Below, piece by piece: positions 1 through 8,152 of a DNA stretch of 64,000 nt; position 1 is the stretch's first letter, and every line of letters begins with the position of its first letter. The position numbers were made by a program, and so were the translations under genes. The stretch lies in the NCBI RefSeq assembly GCF_001687605.2, contig NZ_CP016539.2, positions 1,642,501 through 1,706,500 of the forward strand. The letters run 5' to 3'. Below the pieces are notes generated by a model. That model was not told the origin of the DNA, searched no databases, and saw only the letters and a list, made by a program, of their open reading frames with translations. Source of the stretch: Planococcus plakortidis. GTDB lineage: Bacteria > Bacillota > Bacilli > Bacillales_A > Planococcaceae.

Positions 1-1
1 T

Positions 2-115
2 CATTACGTCATCGGCTATACGAGCTTTATCCATATCTTGCCAGCGTACGTGGCTTTATTGCTATTCGCAAGTGGGTTGATAATGTCCCGCAAGTTCTTT
101 TTTTACCGATTATAA
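2..115 (+). CDS. C-terminal end of a membrane protein (5' truncated by window edge)
   Basis: A reading frame is open from the first base and ends at a TAA just before a strong terminator. The 37 visible residues hold one hydrophobic helix (ILPAYVALLLFASGLIM) followed by a short basic and aromatic tail, SRKFFFYRL. This is the usual look of the last transmembrane segment and cytoplasmic end of a polytopic membrane protein. The family cannot be identified from so little sequence. The terminator directly behind it supports a real gene end. Confidence 0.5.
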   Translation, partial: HYVIGYTSFIHILPAYVALLLFASGLIMSRKFFFYRL

Positions 116-124
116 TCCCGCACG

Positions 125-155
125 AAAAAAAGACAGCCCCTTGGCTGTCTTTTTT
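125..155. terminator. bidirectional intrinsic terminator
   Basis: Stem AAAAAGACAGCC / GGCTGTCTTTTT with a short loop, A-rich on the left and T-rich on the right. It can end the plus-strand gene stopping at 115 and the minus-strand lipoprotein gene that stops at 221. Confidence 0.85.
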
Positions 156-220
156 ATACTTCCTAAGCAACGAAAATGTCAAAGAAGCCAACAGGTTCGC
201 AGTCGAAAATCCGCAGCGTT

Positions 221-1585
221 TCAGTCTCCGTTTTCCCGCAACTCTTCACGTTCCTCTTTCGCTTTATCGCGCGTTTCTTCTCTATGATCGTTGCCGCCGC
301 TGCGAAGTTCTTTGCGCAAATCATTGGAAGTTTCTCGCGCAAATTGCCTCATATCGATCGCGGTCGCGCTAATCAGCTTGCGGACTGCCGCCCCGTCGAT
401 TTCGGCAGCTTCTTCTAATTCATAACTCAGTTCCTTGAATCGGGTTTCTTCGTCATATGTCGCATTGATGAATTCGGTCTCCTGGTCGTATAATTCGTTG
501 ATCCGTTCGGTTTCGGACTTGTACACTTTATTTAGATTCTCGGATTCCCATTGGTACCATTCGTTAATGATTCTCGTCGTTTCCTTCTCAAAAAATGCTT
601 TTAGCTCCTGGTCATTGCGCACGGTAGAATAAGTGCCGTCGCCAGCATCAGCTACATCTTTCAATTGTTTCTGCCCATCATTTTCTACGTCGAAACCGAT
701 GATGTTGACTATCGCTTTTGCGCCGGACTGGTTCAATTGCTCCGCCTGTTTCACCGGGTTGCCATTGCACGTCTCCATGCCATCGCTCACCACATAGATC
801 AGGTTTTCAGACTCCCCGCTCTGGTCATCGAAATGATTCTGTGCGGATGCCAAGGCAGAGGCAAGGGGAGTCCAACCCGCAGGTGAGAACGAATCGAGCG
901 CAGCGGTGAACTGCTCTTCATCGAATTCGCCCAATTCGTACACTTCTTCAATCGCTTCGCAGGACTGTTCTTTATCTGCGGCTTTATCTGTCCCTTTATG
1001 GCCATATACCGTGAGGGAGACGTTTGCCGAGTTAGGCAGTCCACTAACGAAAGAATCGACTGCCTCTTTTGCGGATTGAATTTTAGGGATGCCGCCGACA
1101 TCAGCTGCCATGCTGCCGCTGGAGTCAAAAAGAACAGCGATATTAACTTGTTGTTCAGGCGATCCTTGTCCATTCACTTCGCCCGGCTGTGCGCTTGCCG
1201 ATTCAAAAGACGTATCGACATTGGAGATAAATTCCTCAAATTCCCGGTAATCTTCGCCGGCCAGTGCCAGCATTTCCAAATAAACAGCTTCTGCCGATTG
1301 CTTTTCAGTCTGATCTGCCATTTGTTCCAACACGGCGTCTTTCTCATACTGTTCACCGCTATACGGCGCATTTGCCAAATCCAGCTGCAATCGCTCTTCA
1401 ACCGTTGAAAATTGAAGCGAAGATGTATCGACTTCATTGATTTCTACAGCCGATTCTTCCGTAGCAGAAGGGGAGTCGGCGGCCGTTTCTTCTTTTTGCT
1501 GTGCATTGTCATCTGCTGCAGAGCAGCCAGCCAACCAGAGAAGCGTTGCGGAGAGAATGAATAATTTGTTCGTTTTCATGATCAT
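221..1585 (-). CDS. VWA-domain lipoprotein
   Basis: A 454-residue surface lipoprotein. Residues 1-20 form a signal peptide ending in the lipobox LAGC, so Cys21 would be lipidated. A Gln/Glu/Ser-rich spacer is followed by a von Willebrand factor A domain from about residue 147 to 320. Its metal-binding MIDAS motif reads DSSGS (residues 154-158). The last 125 residues are highly charged with regular Glu/Arg/Tyr spacing and are probably alpha-helical or coiled coil. The start ATG is chosen because TGGAGGTGC lies about 11 bases upstream; the next ATG, two codons later, is too far. It resembles the YwmC/YwmD group of Bacillus VWA lipoproteins, whose role is unclear; a metal-dependent binding role at the envelope is an inference. 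Confidence 0.85.
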   Translation of the reverse strand: MIMKTNKLFILSATLLWLAGCSAADDNAQQKEETAADSPSATEESAVEINEVDTSSLQFSTVEERLQLDLANAPYSGEQYEKDAVLEQMADQTEKQSAEAVYLEMLALAGEDYREFEEFISNVDTSFESASAQPGEVNGQGSPEQQVNIAVLFDSSGSMAADVGGIPKIQSAKEAVDSFVSGLPNSANVSLTVYGHKGTDKAADKEQSCEAIEEVYELGEFDEEQFTAALDSFSPAGWTPLASALASAQNHFDDQSGESENLIYVVSDGMETCNGNPVKQAEQLNQSGAKAIVNIIGFDVENDGQKQLKDVADAGDGTYSTVRNDQELKAFFEKETTRIINEWYQWESENLNKVYKSETERINELYDQETEFINATYDEETRFKELSYELEEAAEIDGAAVRKLISATAIDMRQFARETSNDLRKELRSGGNDHREETRDKAKEEREELRENGD

Positions 1586-1756
1586 GTGAATAGAAGCACC
1601 TCCAGGTCAATGTGAAAAATCCATCAATGCCGCCAATAGAGTGGTGGCAAATATGTACAATTTAAATGGTAATATATTCTTATTATCTTTTTATTAATTT
1701 ATGTTGTCAAATTAAGTATTGATAAATACATACCCATTTATCCGTAAAGCATTAAA

Positions 1757-1790
1757 AACCCCCTTTCCGTAATCGAGACGGGAAGGGGGT
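1757..1790 (-). terminator. terminator of the DUF948 gene
   Basis: Thirteen-base-pair stem (ACCCCCTTTCCGT / ACGGGAAGGGGGT, one wobble). On the minus strand it is followed by TTTTTAAT, just after the stop of the gene at 1809. Confidence 0.85.
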
Positions 1791-1808
1791 GAGCTGTTTG
1801 CAAAACAA

Positions 1809-2285
1809 TTAATACGTTTTGATTTGTTCTTTTCGGACGGTGGATTCTGGATTATAAGCTTGATCCTGGCTTTTTTTCTTGTCCAGATATCTCATTAAGC
1901 CTGCTGCATTATTGCTGTACTGGTTGACTTGAAAACGGTTGGCGGGATCGTCTTCGACTTTTTTGGAAATGCCAGACGTAATGCTGCGGACCACCGAATT
2001 CATGTCGACGAATGAATTGATCGTTCCTTTTGCCCCGTCGACCAAGACGGCCACTTTCTCGGATTTTTGCTGGATGTCTTCTTTCAATTCATTTGTCGTG
2101 TGCTGCAAATGAGTCGTCTCAAGCATCAGTTTGTCCATGCGGCCTTTCAAGTTGTCTGCCGACCCTTTCATTTCTTTCATCGGCTCCTTGATGCCGGATA
2201 GCAGCATGACGACACCGACGACGGCGACAATCAGGCCAAGGACAATGATTCCAAGTGCTATGTAAAGCCAGATAATCGGATCCAT
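1809..2285 (-). CDS. DUF948 domain-containing membrane protein
   Basis: A 158-residue protein with one N-terminal transmembrane helix (about residues 5-29, PIIWLYIALGIIVLG onward). A long helical cytoplasmic part follows (about 35-110), typical of the DUF948 family (B. subtilis YtxG type). The C-terminal tail is polar and ends in Lys-Thr-Tyr. The ATG is preceded by an AGGAGG-like site (aaaaaggaggaag on the minus strand). It stands alone, with its own terminator downstream. DUF948 proteins are widespread in Bacillales, are often linked to general stress regulons, and have no fixed biochemical role. Confidence 0.85.
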   Translation of the reverse strand: MDPIIWLYIALGIIVLGLIVAVVGVVMLLSGIKEPMKEMKGSADNLKGRMDKLMLETTHLQHTTNELKEDIQQKSEKVAVLVDGAKGTINSFVDMNSVVRSITSGISKKVEDDPANRFQVNQYSNNAAGLMRYLDKKKSQDQAYNPESTVRKEQIKTY

Positions 2286-2474
2286 ATAAACTTCCTCCTT
2301 TTTAGTTTGTGTAGTAAGCCATACCCGTTTTAGGCAATCTTTAACACAAAACTTAGGAGAGTGGCCAATCGCTGTGGCAAGGAGCTTCAGGTCTATCGAT
2401 ACTTTTACTTGTGTGGATAGGGAATTCGCTTGCTGGAGCCTTCATTGAATAAAGGTGGGTGACGGCGCTGTTTT

Positions 2475-3176
2475 TTAGAGCCGGGGTTCAGCGGAAAGGA
2501 TGAACGCAATATATCCGACGTCTTGGCTAAAGTTCCAATCCATGAAAATTTCATCAATCTCCCTCTGCAAGGAATGGTTCAACGGAGCGGCTTTCAGAAG
2601 TTTTTGTTCCAAAGGGCGTTTCGTCAATTTCAGGATTTCAATAAACCCTTCCTCAATTAATGCTTTTTCGATGCCCACCAAAACGCCGCTGCGCTTTAAC
2701 AGCAAAGTTCGATTGCTCATCCACATGGTTTCGATCGTATCCGGGATGCGCGCAGCTTCTTCGTTGACCCGTTCCACTTGTTTATGGAAAATGTCGCGGT
2801 CTGCCTCTTCCGGCCATTCTAGTGGATCTTTAATGTCTTCTTCACCCATTACGCCAATGAACATGCCGCTTTTTAAGGTCAAGTTCCAGTCAGCGTATAG
2901 TTCGGTGAATTCCAGCTGGGTAATGGCCCAGAGCTCATTTAAAATTTCTGGTTTCAAGGCATTGAACATGAAATTGCGTGTTTCCAATACTCGTTTGCCT
3001 TCTTCTTGATCGAGCAGGATTTTTTCCATGGGGCTGACAAATCCACGGAAATGAATCGTAATATAAGGCCTTTTCATTGTGACGTAAACAGAAGCCGGGC
3101 CTTTGCCAAAATGTTGGCGCAGCAGATTTGAAATATACCCCGAAACTTCTGATTGAACAGGTCTTGCATCATGCAT
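2475..3176 (-). CDS. MpsC/DUF2294 family protein
   Basis: A 233-residue soluble protein made of two related halves. The first half (about 5-115) holds the pattern of the DUF2294 family, now also named MpsC after the Staphylococcus mpsABC locus: short helix, GKGPASVYVTM strand, FRGFVSPMEKIL helix turn. The second half (about 135-230) repeats the pattern in weaker form (MSNRTLLLKRSGVLVGIEKAL). No mpsA/mpsB (DabA/DabB) genes lie next to it in this window, so the membrane-potential link known for mpsAB cannot be assumed here. About 200 bases upstream on the same strand lies a structured RNA ending in a terminator. It could be an independent small RNA or a leader controlling this gene. Confidence 0.75.
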   Translation of the reverse strand: MHDARPVQSEVSGYISNLLRQHFGKGPASVYVTMKRPYITIHFRGFVSPMEKILLDQEEGKRVLETRNFMFNALKPEILNELWAITQLEFTELYADWNLTLKSGMFIGVMGEEDIKDPLEWPEEADRDIFHKQVERVNEEAARIPDTIETMWMSNRTLLLKRSGVLVGIEKALIEEGFIEILKLTKRPLEQKLLKAAPLNHSLQREIDEIFMDWNFSQDVGYIAFILSAEPRL

Positions 3177-3375
3177 AATTACTGGCTCCTTTCCGGCGTA
3201 TCGCTGCCGGCTAGTTCGTTATACTTTCTCTGTGTTTTTCTAGTCATTTAGAAGGCCTTTGGGAAGCGCTTTTCGAATCCCTGGGAGCTTTCGGCTTGTA
3301 AGGGCAAGAGGGATTAGTGGAGGCAGTCGTTGAATTGCATTTAAACGTCTATCCATTTGCTTGCTGCTTATAACA

Positions 3376-3552
3376 TAAAAAAAGACGCCAAAAAGAATGA
3401 TTCATTCTCTTTGGCGTTATTCCCAGCTCTATTGTCAGGTATATACTCTGCGCAATTCCAATATGGCAGCCTGTGCTGCATTTTTAACTTCCATTCAGCT
3501 AGCTGTCATGGAGGCCCGCAGGATGGCCGCGGGATGTGATTTAACTACTGTA
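3376..3552 (-). ncRNA. unassigned structured RNA, about 177 nt, with its own promoter and terminator
   Basis: On the minus strand a textbook sigma-A promoter (see 3559-3587) fires into about 177 bases. These contain three small hairpins: CCCGC/GCGGG, TCCAT..CAGCTAGCTG..ATGGA, and GCAG..GCTGC. They end in a long terminator stem (ACGCCAAA / TTTGGCGT at 3385-3417) followed by seven T. No credible reading frame uses it. The length is near that of 6S RNA (180-200 nt), but I could not show the 5'-3' closing stem typical of 6S. I recognise none of the common riboswitch cores. It could also be a terminator-controlled leader for the MpsC/DUF2294 gene that starts 200 bases further on. Confidence 0.6.
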
Positions 3553-3558
3553 TAAAGA

Positions 3559-3587
3559 ATTATAGCGAGAATGGGAAAAAATTTCAA
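3559..3587 (-). promoter_or_regulatory. sigma-A promoter of the 177-nt RNA
   Basis: Minus strand -35 TTGAAA (3582-3587), 17-base spacer, -10 TATAAT (3559-3564). Predicted start of transcription is near 3552. Confidence 0.8.
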
Positions 3588-3665
3588 GATTTGATTGCAG
3601 AATAAGCTCAAGCCACAATGCTTTTTGAAAAGGCTTCGCTATATGAATAGAAAGATAATCATCGT

Positions 3666-4754
3666 TCATCGATAGAGATCCTGGTATTGCTTCATGAATT
3701 TCCTATCAATCAATTGCTTGAGTTTCCAGGCCGATTTGCCATGCATGCTCCATTTGCCGTAAGTCAATAAAGCTTCACCGCCGCCTGTGGAGAGAATCGC
3801 AACATAACGTTTTTGCGGAATGAAGGAAGCCAATTGCTCTCCATCGAGAAAATGCAATAGGTTGTCCCATAGCACAGGGCCTTGGCGGACTGCATAGACG
3901 CCGTTTTTCGCAAGATCTGGATAGCGGTCGATCGAGACGCAGTCGCCTGCTCCGAAAACTTCCGGGTAACGTGTCGATTGCAGCGTCTCTTTGACAGCGA
4001 GAAACCCGGCGCGGTCTACTGGCATACCAGAGTGCTCGAATAGCGCCGAGCTTTTCGGGCTAGTCAGCCAAAGGACGCCTGATTGGGGGTAGGAGTCGCC
4101 ATTGCTCGCGGTAACGGACATTTCATCAATCTGTTCTATTGTTATATCCGTAAAAAAAGGCAGCGCTTTTTTACGGGCGATTGCCTCCACTTTTTTGGAA
4201 GCGGCCGCTCCGTGAGCCGACAGCAACGCGCCGGAACTGAACAATAAAGCAGCAGAAAATTGGCGCGGCATGCGCCAGGCGTGAGTAGAAAAGGCCAACT
4301 CCACGCCCGATGCGCCGCCTCCCACAATGACCGGATTGGCGGATTCCCGGAACTTCAGCAATTGTTCCGGGAAATGGTAGTTGGGCTTGATTGGCGAGAT
4401 GTATTTTTTTAGCGCTTCGGGGATATCGGCCTGTGACCCGATGTCGAAAGACACTGCATCATAAGAATAAGTCACGCCTTGCTGACCTGTTAGTGTGCGG
4501 GATTTTGGATCGATGGAACAGATGGTGTCTTGATAAAAAGCTACGCCGATTTTTTTGGCAAGTTGATTCAAGTCAATGCGAATGTCATCCAAACCGTAAA
4601 CCCCTTCAGTGAAGCCTGAGAACATCCCTGAATAGTATTGATAGGGAGCAGGCGAGATGAGCACCAATTGCACATCTTCCCGCGGCTTTTTTGCGAATTG
4701 GGCAAGGCAATGTAAATGGGCGTGGCCGCCGCCGGCCAAGACGATAATTTTCAT
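3666..4754 (-). CDS. FAD-dependent pyridine nucleotide-disulfide oxidoreductase (SelD-N-terminal-like / NDH-2-like)
   Basis: A 362-residue flavoprotein. The N-terminus carries a dinucleotide-binding loop of the form VLAGGGHAHLHCL. This GGGHxH variant is known from the family found fused to the N-terminus of SelD and from related NDH-2-like enzymes. The second nucleotide-binding loop, VIVGGGASGVELAF, is at about residues 142-155, and the FAD-closing motif VFGAGDCVSI at about 278. No redox-active CxxxxC pair is present, which fits an NAD(P)H:acceptor oxidoreductase rather than a disulfide reductase. The ATG at 4754 is preferred over a GTG three codons upstream because AAGGAG sits eight bases before the ATG. 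That site contains the stop of the upstream phosphatidyltransferase gene, so the pair is translationally coupled. Confidence 0.8.
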   Translation of the reverse strand: MKIIVLAGGGHAHLHCLAQFAKKPREDVQLVLISPAPYQYYSGMFSGFTEGVYGLDDIRIDLNQLAKKIGVAFYQDTICSIDPKSRTLTGQQGVTYSYDAVSFDIGSQADIPEALKKYISPIKPNYHFPEQLLKFRESANPVIVGGGASGVELAFSTHAWRMPRQFSAALLFSSGALLSAHGAAASKKVEAIARKKALPFFTDITIEQIDEMSVTASNGDSYPQSGVLWLTSPKSSALFEHSGMPVDRAGFLAVKETLQSTRYPEVFGAGDCVSIDRYPDLAKNGVYAVRQGPVLWDNLLHFLDGEQLASFIPQKRYVAILSTGGGEALLTYGKWSMHGKSAWKLKQLIDRKFMKQYQDLYR

Positions 4755-4766
4755 GTTCAACACTCC

Positions 4767-5348
4767 TTACGACAAAATCCGTTTGGCTTCGGCCATGCGC
4801 TGAAAAATGGTGAAAATCTGGACGGCGATAAACAATAGGGTGGTCGCAGTCAAATAATCTGTCAAGAGGATCATCAAACTAAATAAGATAAACCCTTCTG
4901 TCCGTTCTGCAAGACCGGCTTGATAATAGAATGATTTCATGCCTTGCTTTTCGGACAGTGCCCCGACGGTCAAGAAGACGGTCATGGCGACGATAATCGA
5001 TGCGCTCAGTAACAATAAAGCCCACATCGAATCCGGAAAACGGAAAGCAAGGCCTAAGATGACGCTGATTTCCACCAGCCGGTCAAAACTGATGTCGAGG
5101 AGCGTTCCCCATGGGGACGGTTTTGTTTTTCTCGCCATTGTCCCGTCGACCACATCCAAAAAACCGGATAGCCAAAGCGCGATAAGCGCCAAGGCAGGCT
5201 GATCCAGGTAGATGAAGACACCTGACGACAAGCCGATGGCAAATGCCGTCTTGGTCACACCGTCAGCCGTCCAGCCTTTTTTCAATAGATAATCGGCAGT
5301 TTTATCGACTGCTGGTTGTACATGTTTTCTAGCATATGTATCAAGCAT
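4767..5348 (-). CDS. CDP-alcohol phosphatidyltransferase family protein
   Basis: A 193-residue integral membrane enzyme of the family that transfers a phosphatidyl group from CDP-diacylglycerol to an alcohol. The signature DVVDGTMAR...G..LD..FD is present at about residues 65-89, with all four Asp and the Gly-Ala-Arg positions that bind the metal and CDP. Several hydrophobic segments follow. The alcohol acceptor cannot be told from sequence. The ATG at 5348 is chosen because AGGTG lies six bases upstream; the GTG at 5357 is part of that ribosome binding site. Its stop is built into the ribosome binding site of the downstream oxidoreductase, so they form a two-gene operon. Confidence 0.8.
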   Translation of the reverse strand: MLDTYARKHVQPAVDKTADYLLKKGWTADGVTKTAFAIGLSSGVFIYLDQPALALIALWLSGFLDVVDGTMARKTKPSPWGTLLDISFDRLVEISVILGLAFRFPDSMWALLLLSASIIVAMTVFLTVGALSEKQGMKSFYYQAGLAERTEGFILFSLMILLTDYLTATTLLFIAVQIFTIFQRMAEAKRILS

Positions 5349-5534
5349 ATGATTCACCTTTTCATGTAAAAGATATTCTAAGTATAGAGCATATCATCGT
5401 TTATACCCCCGACGGAACTCTTTAAACTGAGAGGATTTTTTATAAGCAGACTATTCAAGGGCAAATAAGGGTAAGTGTATAGAAGTCTTTGTTAAGATGT
5501 ATTTAATTCACGACTAAGAAAGGATTTGGTAGAA

Positions 5535-7418
5535 ATGGCCAAAAAATATGATATTGCAATTATCGGGGCAGGAGCAGCAGGCCTGACAGCCGCCTTCACA
5601 GCAGCTGGATTTTCAAAAAAGACCGTTCTCATCGACAAGAATCTGCCAGGCGGGGAATGTACATGGTCCGGCTGCATTCCGAGCAAATCGCTTATCAATA
5701 TCGCGAAAGAAGTCCATCACGCCAAAAAGTATTCACCTGAGCTAAAAATCGATACTTCGGAAGTATTGAAAGACATCCAAAAGGTCATTCAAAAAGTATA
5801 CGCCGGTGAATCGCCGGAAGTATTGAAAAAATCCGGCATCGACTTTCTCAATGCCTACGCCACGTTCACGGGGCCGAATACATTGGACGTGGAAGGGGAA
5901 ACGATTGAAGCGAAAAAGATCATCCTCTCGACGGGCTCCACTCCGATGGTGCCTCCGATTGATGGCTTGAGCGAAGTCGATTACCTGACGAATGAAACGA
6001 TCTTCAAACTGGAATCCTTCCCGAAAACGATGACCATTTTAGGCGCTGGCCCAATCGGTGTCGAGATGAGCCAAGCGCTCAACCGTCTCGGCGTTAATGT
6101 GACGCTGGTTGAAAAATCGGAGCGCATCCTGTCAAACGACGACGAGGAACTCGCGTTAATGGTCCAGCAGCGCCTTATCAAGGAAGGCGTGACAATCCAT
6201 GTGGGCGCAGTAGCGGTAAAAGCTGCTCAACAAGGCAGTCAAATTGAATTGACAGTCGAGAAAGATGGCAAACAAATGGCCATTTCAAATGAAGGGCTTC
6301 TCGTTGCACTCGGCCGACAAGCGAACGTCTCGGGCTATAACCTGGAAACGGCCGGTGTCGAGTACGATAAGAAACGCATCCATGTGGATGAACATATGGA
6401 AACGACTGCCAAAGGCATCTATGCCATCGGAGATGTCGTCGGGCCTTATCAACTATCGCATATGGCGAACGCACAAGGCATCACCGCGACACAAAATGCC
6501 ATTTTGCCGATCAACCGCAAAATGAATTACGACCATGTGACCTGGTGTACATACACCGACCCGGAACTCGGCCATTCTGGTTTGTCTGAAGCGCAGGCAC
6601 GCGAACAATACGGCGACTCGATCCGTGTTTACGAACACGATTATGCGGATATCGACCGTGCCAATACGAAACAAGGCTCGATCGGCAAAGTGAAGATCGT
6701 ACTCGATAAAAAAGGCTATATCCTTGGGGCGAGCATTCTCGGCGACAGAGCTGGCGAAATCATCAGCCAAATTCAGACACTGAAAACACTCGGCATCAAT
6801 ATGGGGAAATTGTCCAGTGTCATTCACCCGTATCCGACGTATAGCGAAGTGCTGGTGAAAATCGGCAAGAAAGTCTATGTCGATAATTTGCTGAATCAAC
6901 CAGTAGTGAAAACTTTTAATAAAGCAAAAGACGGCGAGTTGCCTGTCGGAAAAATCGGCTTGTATGGAGCGGCAGCGGCGGCTGGGATTGGAATAGCCAA
7001 TATGGCCATCCAAAATAACGCCAAGCCAAAACTTGGCGTAAAAAATGGCCGCCTCAAGGAAATGCCCTCGACTCCGAATGCCGTTTCCTCCCAGACGACT
7101 GACCGCGATAAATTCGTTCCAGCGTGGCCATACAACGGCAGCAAAGAGCAGGCGAAAAAGAACGTGATTGGCATGCTGAAAGGATACGAAGGCGTACGCA
7201 TTGCGCAAGTGAACGACAATTACATCCATGCTATCGCGACAAGCAAACGGATGAAATTCAAGGATGACATCGAGTTCTACTTTAATGATGCAGCGCAGCA
7301 AATCGAGTTCCGCTCGGCTTCGCGCGTCGGCTATTCAGACGCAGGAGTCAACCGCAAGCGCTACGACGAAATGACAAAGCGCTATTCCAGCATTTCGACC
7401 CACACGCGTAATTCATGA
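5535..7418 (+). CDS. dihydrolipoamide dehydrogenase/mercuric reductase-like flavoprotein fused to DUF1499
   Basis: A 627-residue protein, about 160 longer than an ordinary dihydrolipoamide dehydrogenase. It has an FAD loop IIGAGAAGLTAA (about 9-20), a redox-active disulfide ECTWSGC (Cys42, Cys47), an NAD loop ILGAGPIGVEM (about 168-178), YAIGDVVG (about 300), and the dimer-domain catalytic motif HPYPTYSEV (about 435). After a hydrophobic Ala/Gly stretch (about 475-490) a DUF1499 domain fills the C-terminus (about 515-625). Its conserved block runs from DDIEFYF through RSASRVGYSDAGVNRKR. The ATG is chosen by spacing from GAAAGGA; the TTG three codons earlier is too close. The stop overlaps the ATG of the TVP38-like gene by four bases. 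The reaction is a thiol-linked redox step in principle; the substrate is unknown. Confidence 0.85.
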   Translation: MAKKYDIAIIGAGAAGLTAAFTAAGFSKKTVLIDKNLPGGECTWSGCIPSKSLINIAKEVHHAKKYSPELKIDTSEVLKDIQKVIQKVYAGESPEVLKKSGIDFLNAYATFTGPNTLDVEGETIEAKKIILSTGSTPMVPPIDGLSEVDYLTNETIFKLESFPKTMTILGAGPIGVEMSQALNRLGVNVTLVEKSERILSNDDEELALMVQQRLIKEGVTIHVGAVAVKAAQQGSQIELTVEKDGKQMAISNEGLLVALGRQANVSGYNLETAGVEYDKKRIHVDEHMETTAKGIYAIGDVVGPYQLSHMANAQGITATQNAILPINRKMNYDHVTWCTYTDPELGHSGLSEAQAREQYGDSIRVYEHDYADIDRANTKQGSIGKVKIVLDKKGYILGASILGDRAGEIISQIQTLKTLGINMGKLSSVIHPYPTYSEVLVKIGKKVYVDNLLNQPVVKTFNKAKDGELPVGKIGLYGAAAAAGIGIANMAIQNNAKPKLGVKNGRLKEMPSTPNAVSSQTTDRDKFVPAWPYNGSKEQAKKNVIGMLKGYEGVRIAQVNDNYIHAIATSKRMKFKDDIEFYFNDAAQQIEFRSASRVGYSDAGVNRKRYDEMTKRYSSISTHTRNS

Positions 7419-8077
7419 ATTACAAGCGCGTCATCAAATGGTTGCTGTTAGCTGTGGCAATTGCCTTGGCCATTTGGCTCAGCCGTTCGGTCTTTGACGT
7501 GGAGGCGGAAGGTCTGCGCAGCTGGATTTTATCGTTCGGGCTATGGGCACCAATCGTTTATATAATTGTGTATGCCATCAGGCCGCTCATCTTCTTTCCG
7601 GCCTCGATATTGTCGATTGCCGGCGGCCTGGCTTTTGGGGCTTGGATGGGGACGCTATACACCATCATCGGCGCAACTTTAGGGGCGATGTTGTCCTTTG
7701 TTGTCGCTAAAACGATAGGGAAAAGTATCGTAACAAAAGACTGGACAGGGAATGCCGCGAAATTCCAGGCGCAAATGGAACGCAACGGATTTCTGTATGT
7801 CCTGCTGTTCCGGTTGATCCCGGTCATCAACTTCGACTTGATCAGCTATATGGCGGCGATCGCTAAAGTGCGGTTCCCATCATTCGCACTCGCGACATTG
7901 ATCGGCATCATTCCCGGAACGTTCGCCTATAATTTTCTCGGCAGCAGTTTTGTCAGTGGCAACCCGAAAGTCATTGCAGCGGCGGTTGTTGTATTCATCA
8001 TCTTGACTGCCGTTCCGATTGTGATCCGCAACCGCTGGAGTCGACAAAACGGCAGCATACCGGATGGGCCCGAATGA
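7415..8077 (+). CDS. TVP38/TMEM64 family membrane protein
   Basis: A 220-residue polytopic membrane protein of the VTT (SNARE-associated, DedA-related) superfamily. It has an N-terminal helix (about 5-24), then the family core: paired helices around PLIFFPASILSIAGGLAFGAWMG and GATLGAMLSFVVAKTIG. The re-entrant FRLIPVINFDLISYMAA segment follows and two further helices end the protein. VTT proteins are linked to lipid scrambling or transport across the membrane. The four-base ATGA overlap with the flavoprotein gene shows one transcript and translational coupling. The pairing of a mercuric-reductase-like enzyme with a TVP38 protein is seen in many bacteria and points to a shared, still undefined, membrane redox function. 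Confidence 0.85.
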   Translation: MNYKRVIKWLLLAVAIALAIWLSRSVFDVEAEGLRSWILSFGLWAPIVYIIVYAIRPLIFFPASILSIAGGLAFGAWMGTLYTIIGATLGAMLSFVVAKTIGKSIVTKDWTGNAAKFQAQMERNGFLYVLLFRLIPVINFDLISYMAAIAKVRFPSFALATLIGIIPGTFAYNFLGSSFVSGNPKVIAAAVVVFIILTAVPIVIRNRWSRQNGSIPDGPE

Positions 8078-8152
8078 GTGCGACACTTCGTGAATGCTTG
8101 GATGACTTAAAAGAGAAAGATGCAACATAAAAGAAATTAGGACGTGGGACCA

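Noticed and set aside
3357-3539. Plus-strand open frame of 60 codons over the structured RNA
   Set aside because: It begins in the terminator stem of the minus-strand RNA and has no ribosome binding site.
6453-7301. A 282-codon open frame on the minus strand inside the flavoprotein gene
   Set aside because: Antisense shadow of a well-supported coding region, with no family or translation signal.
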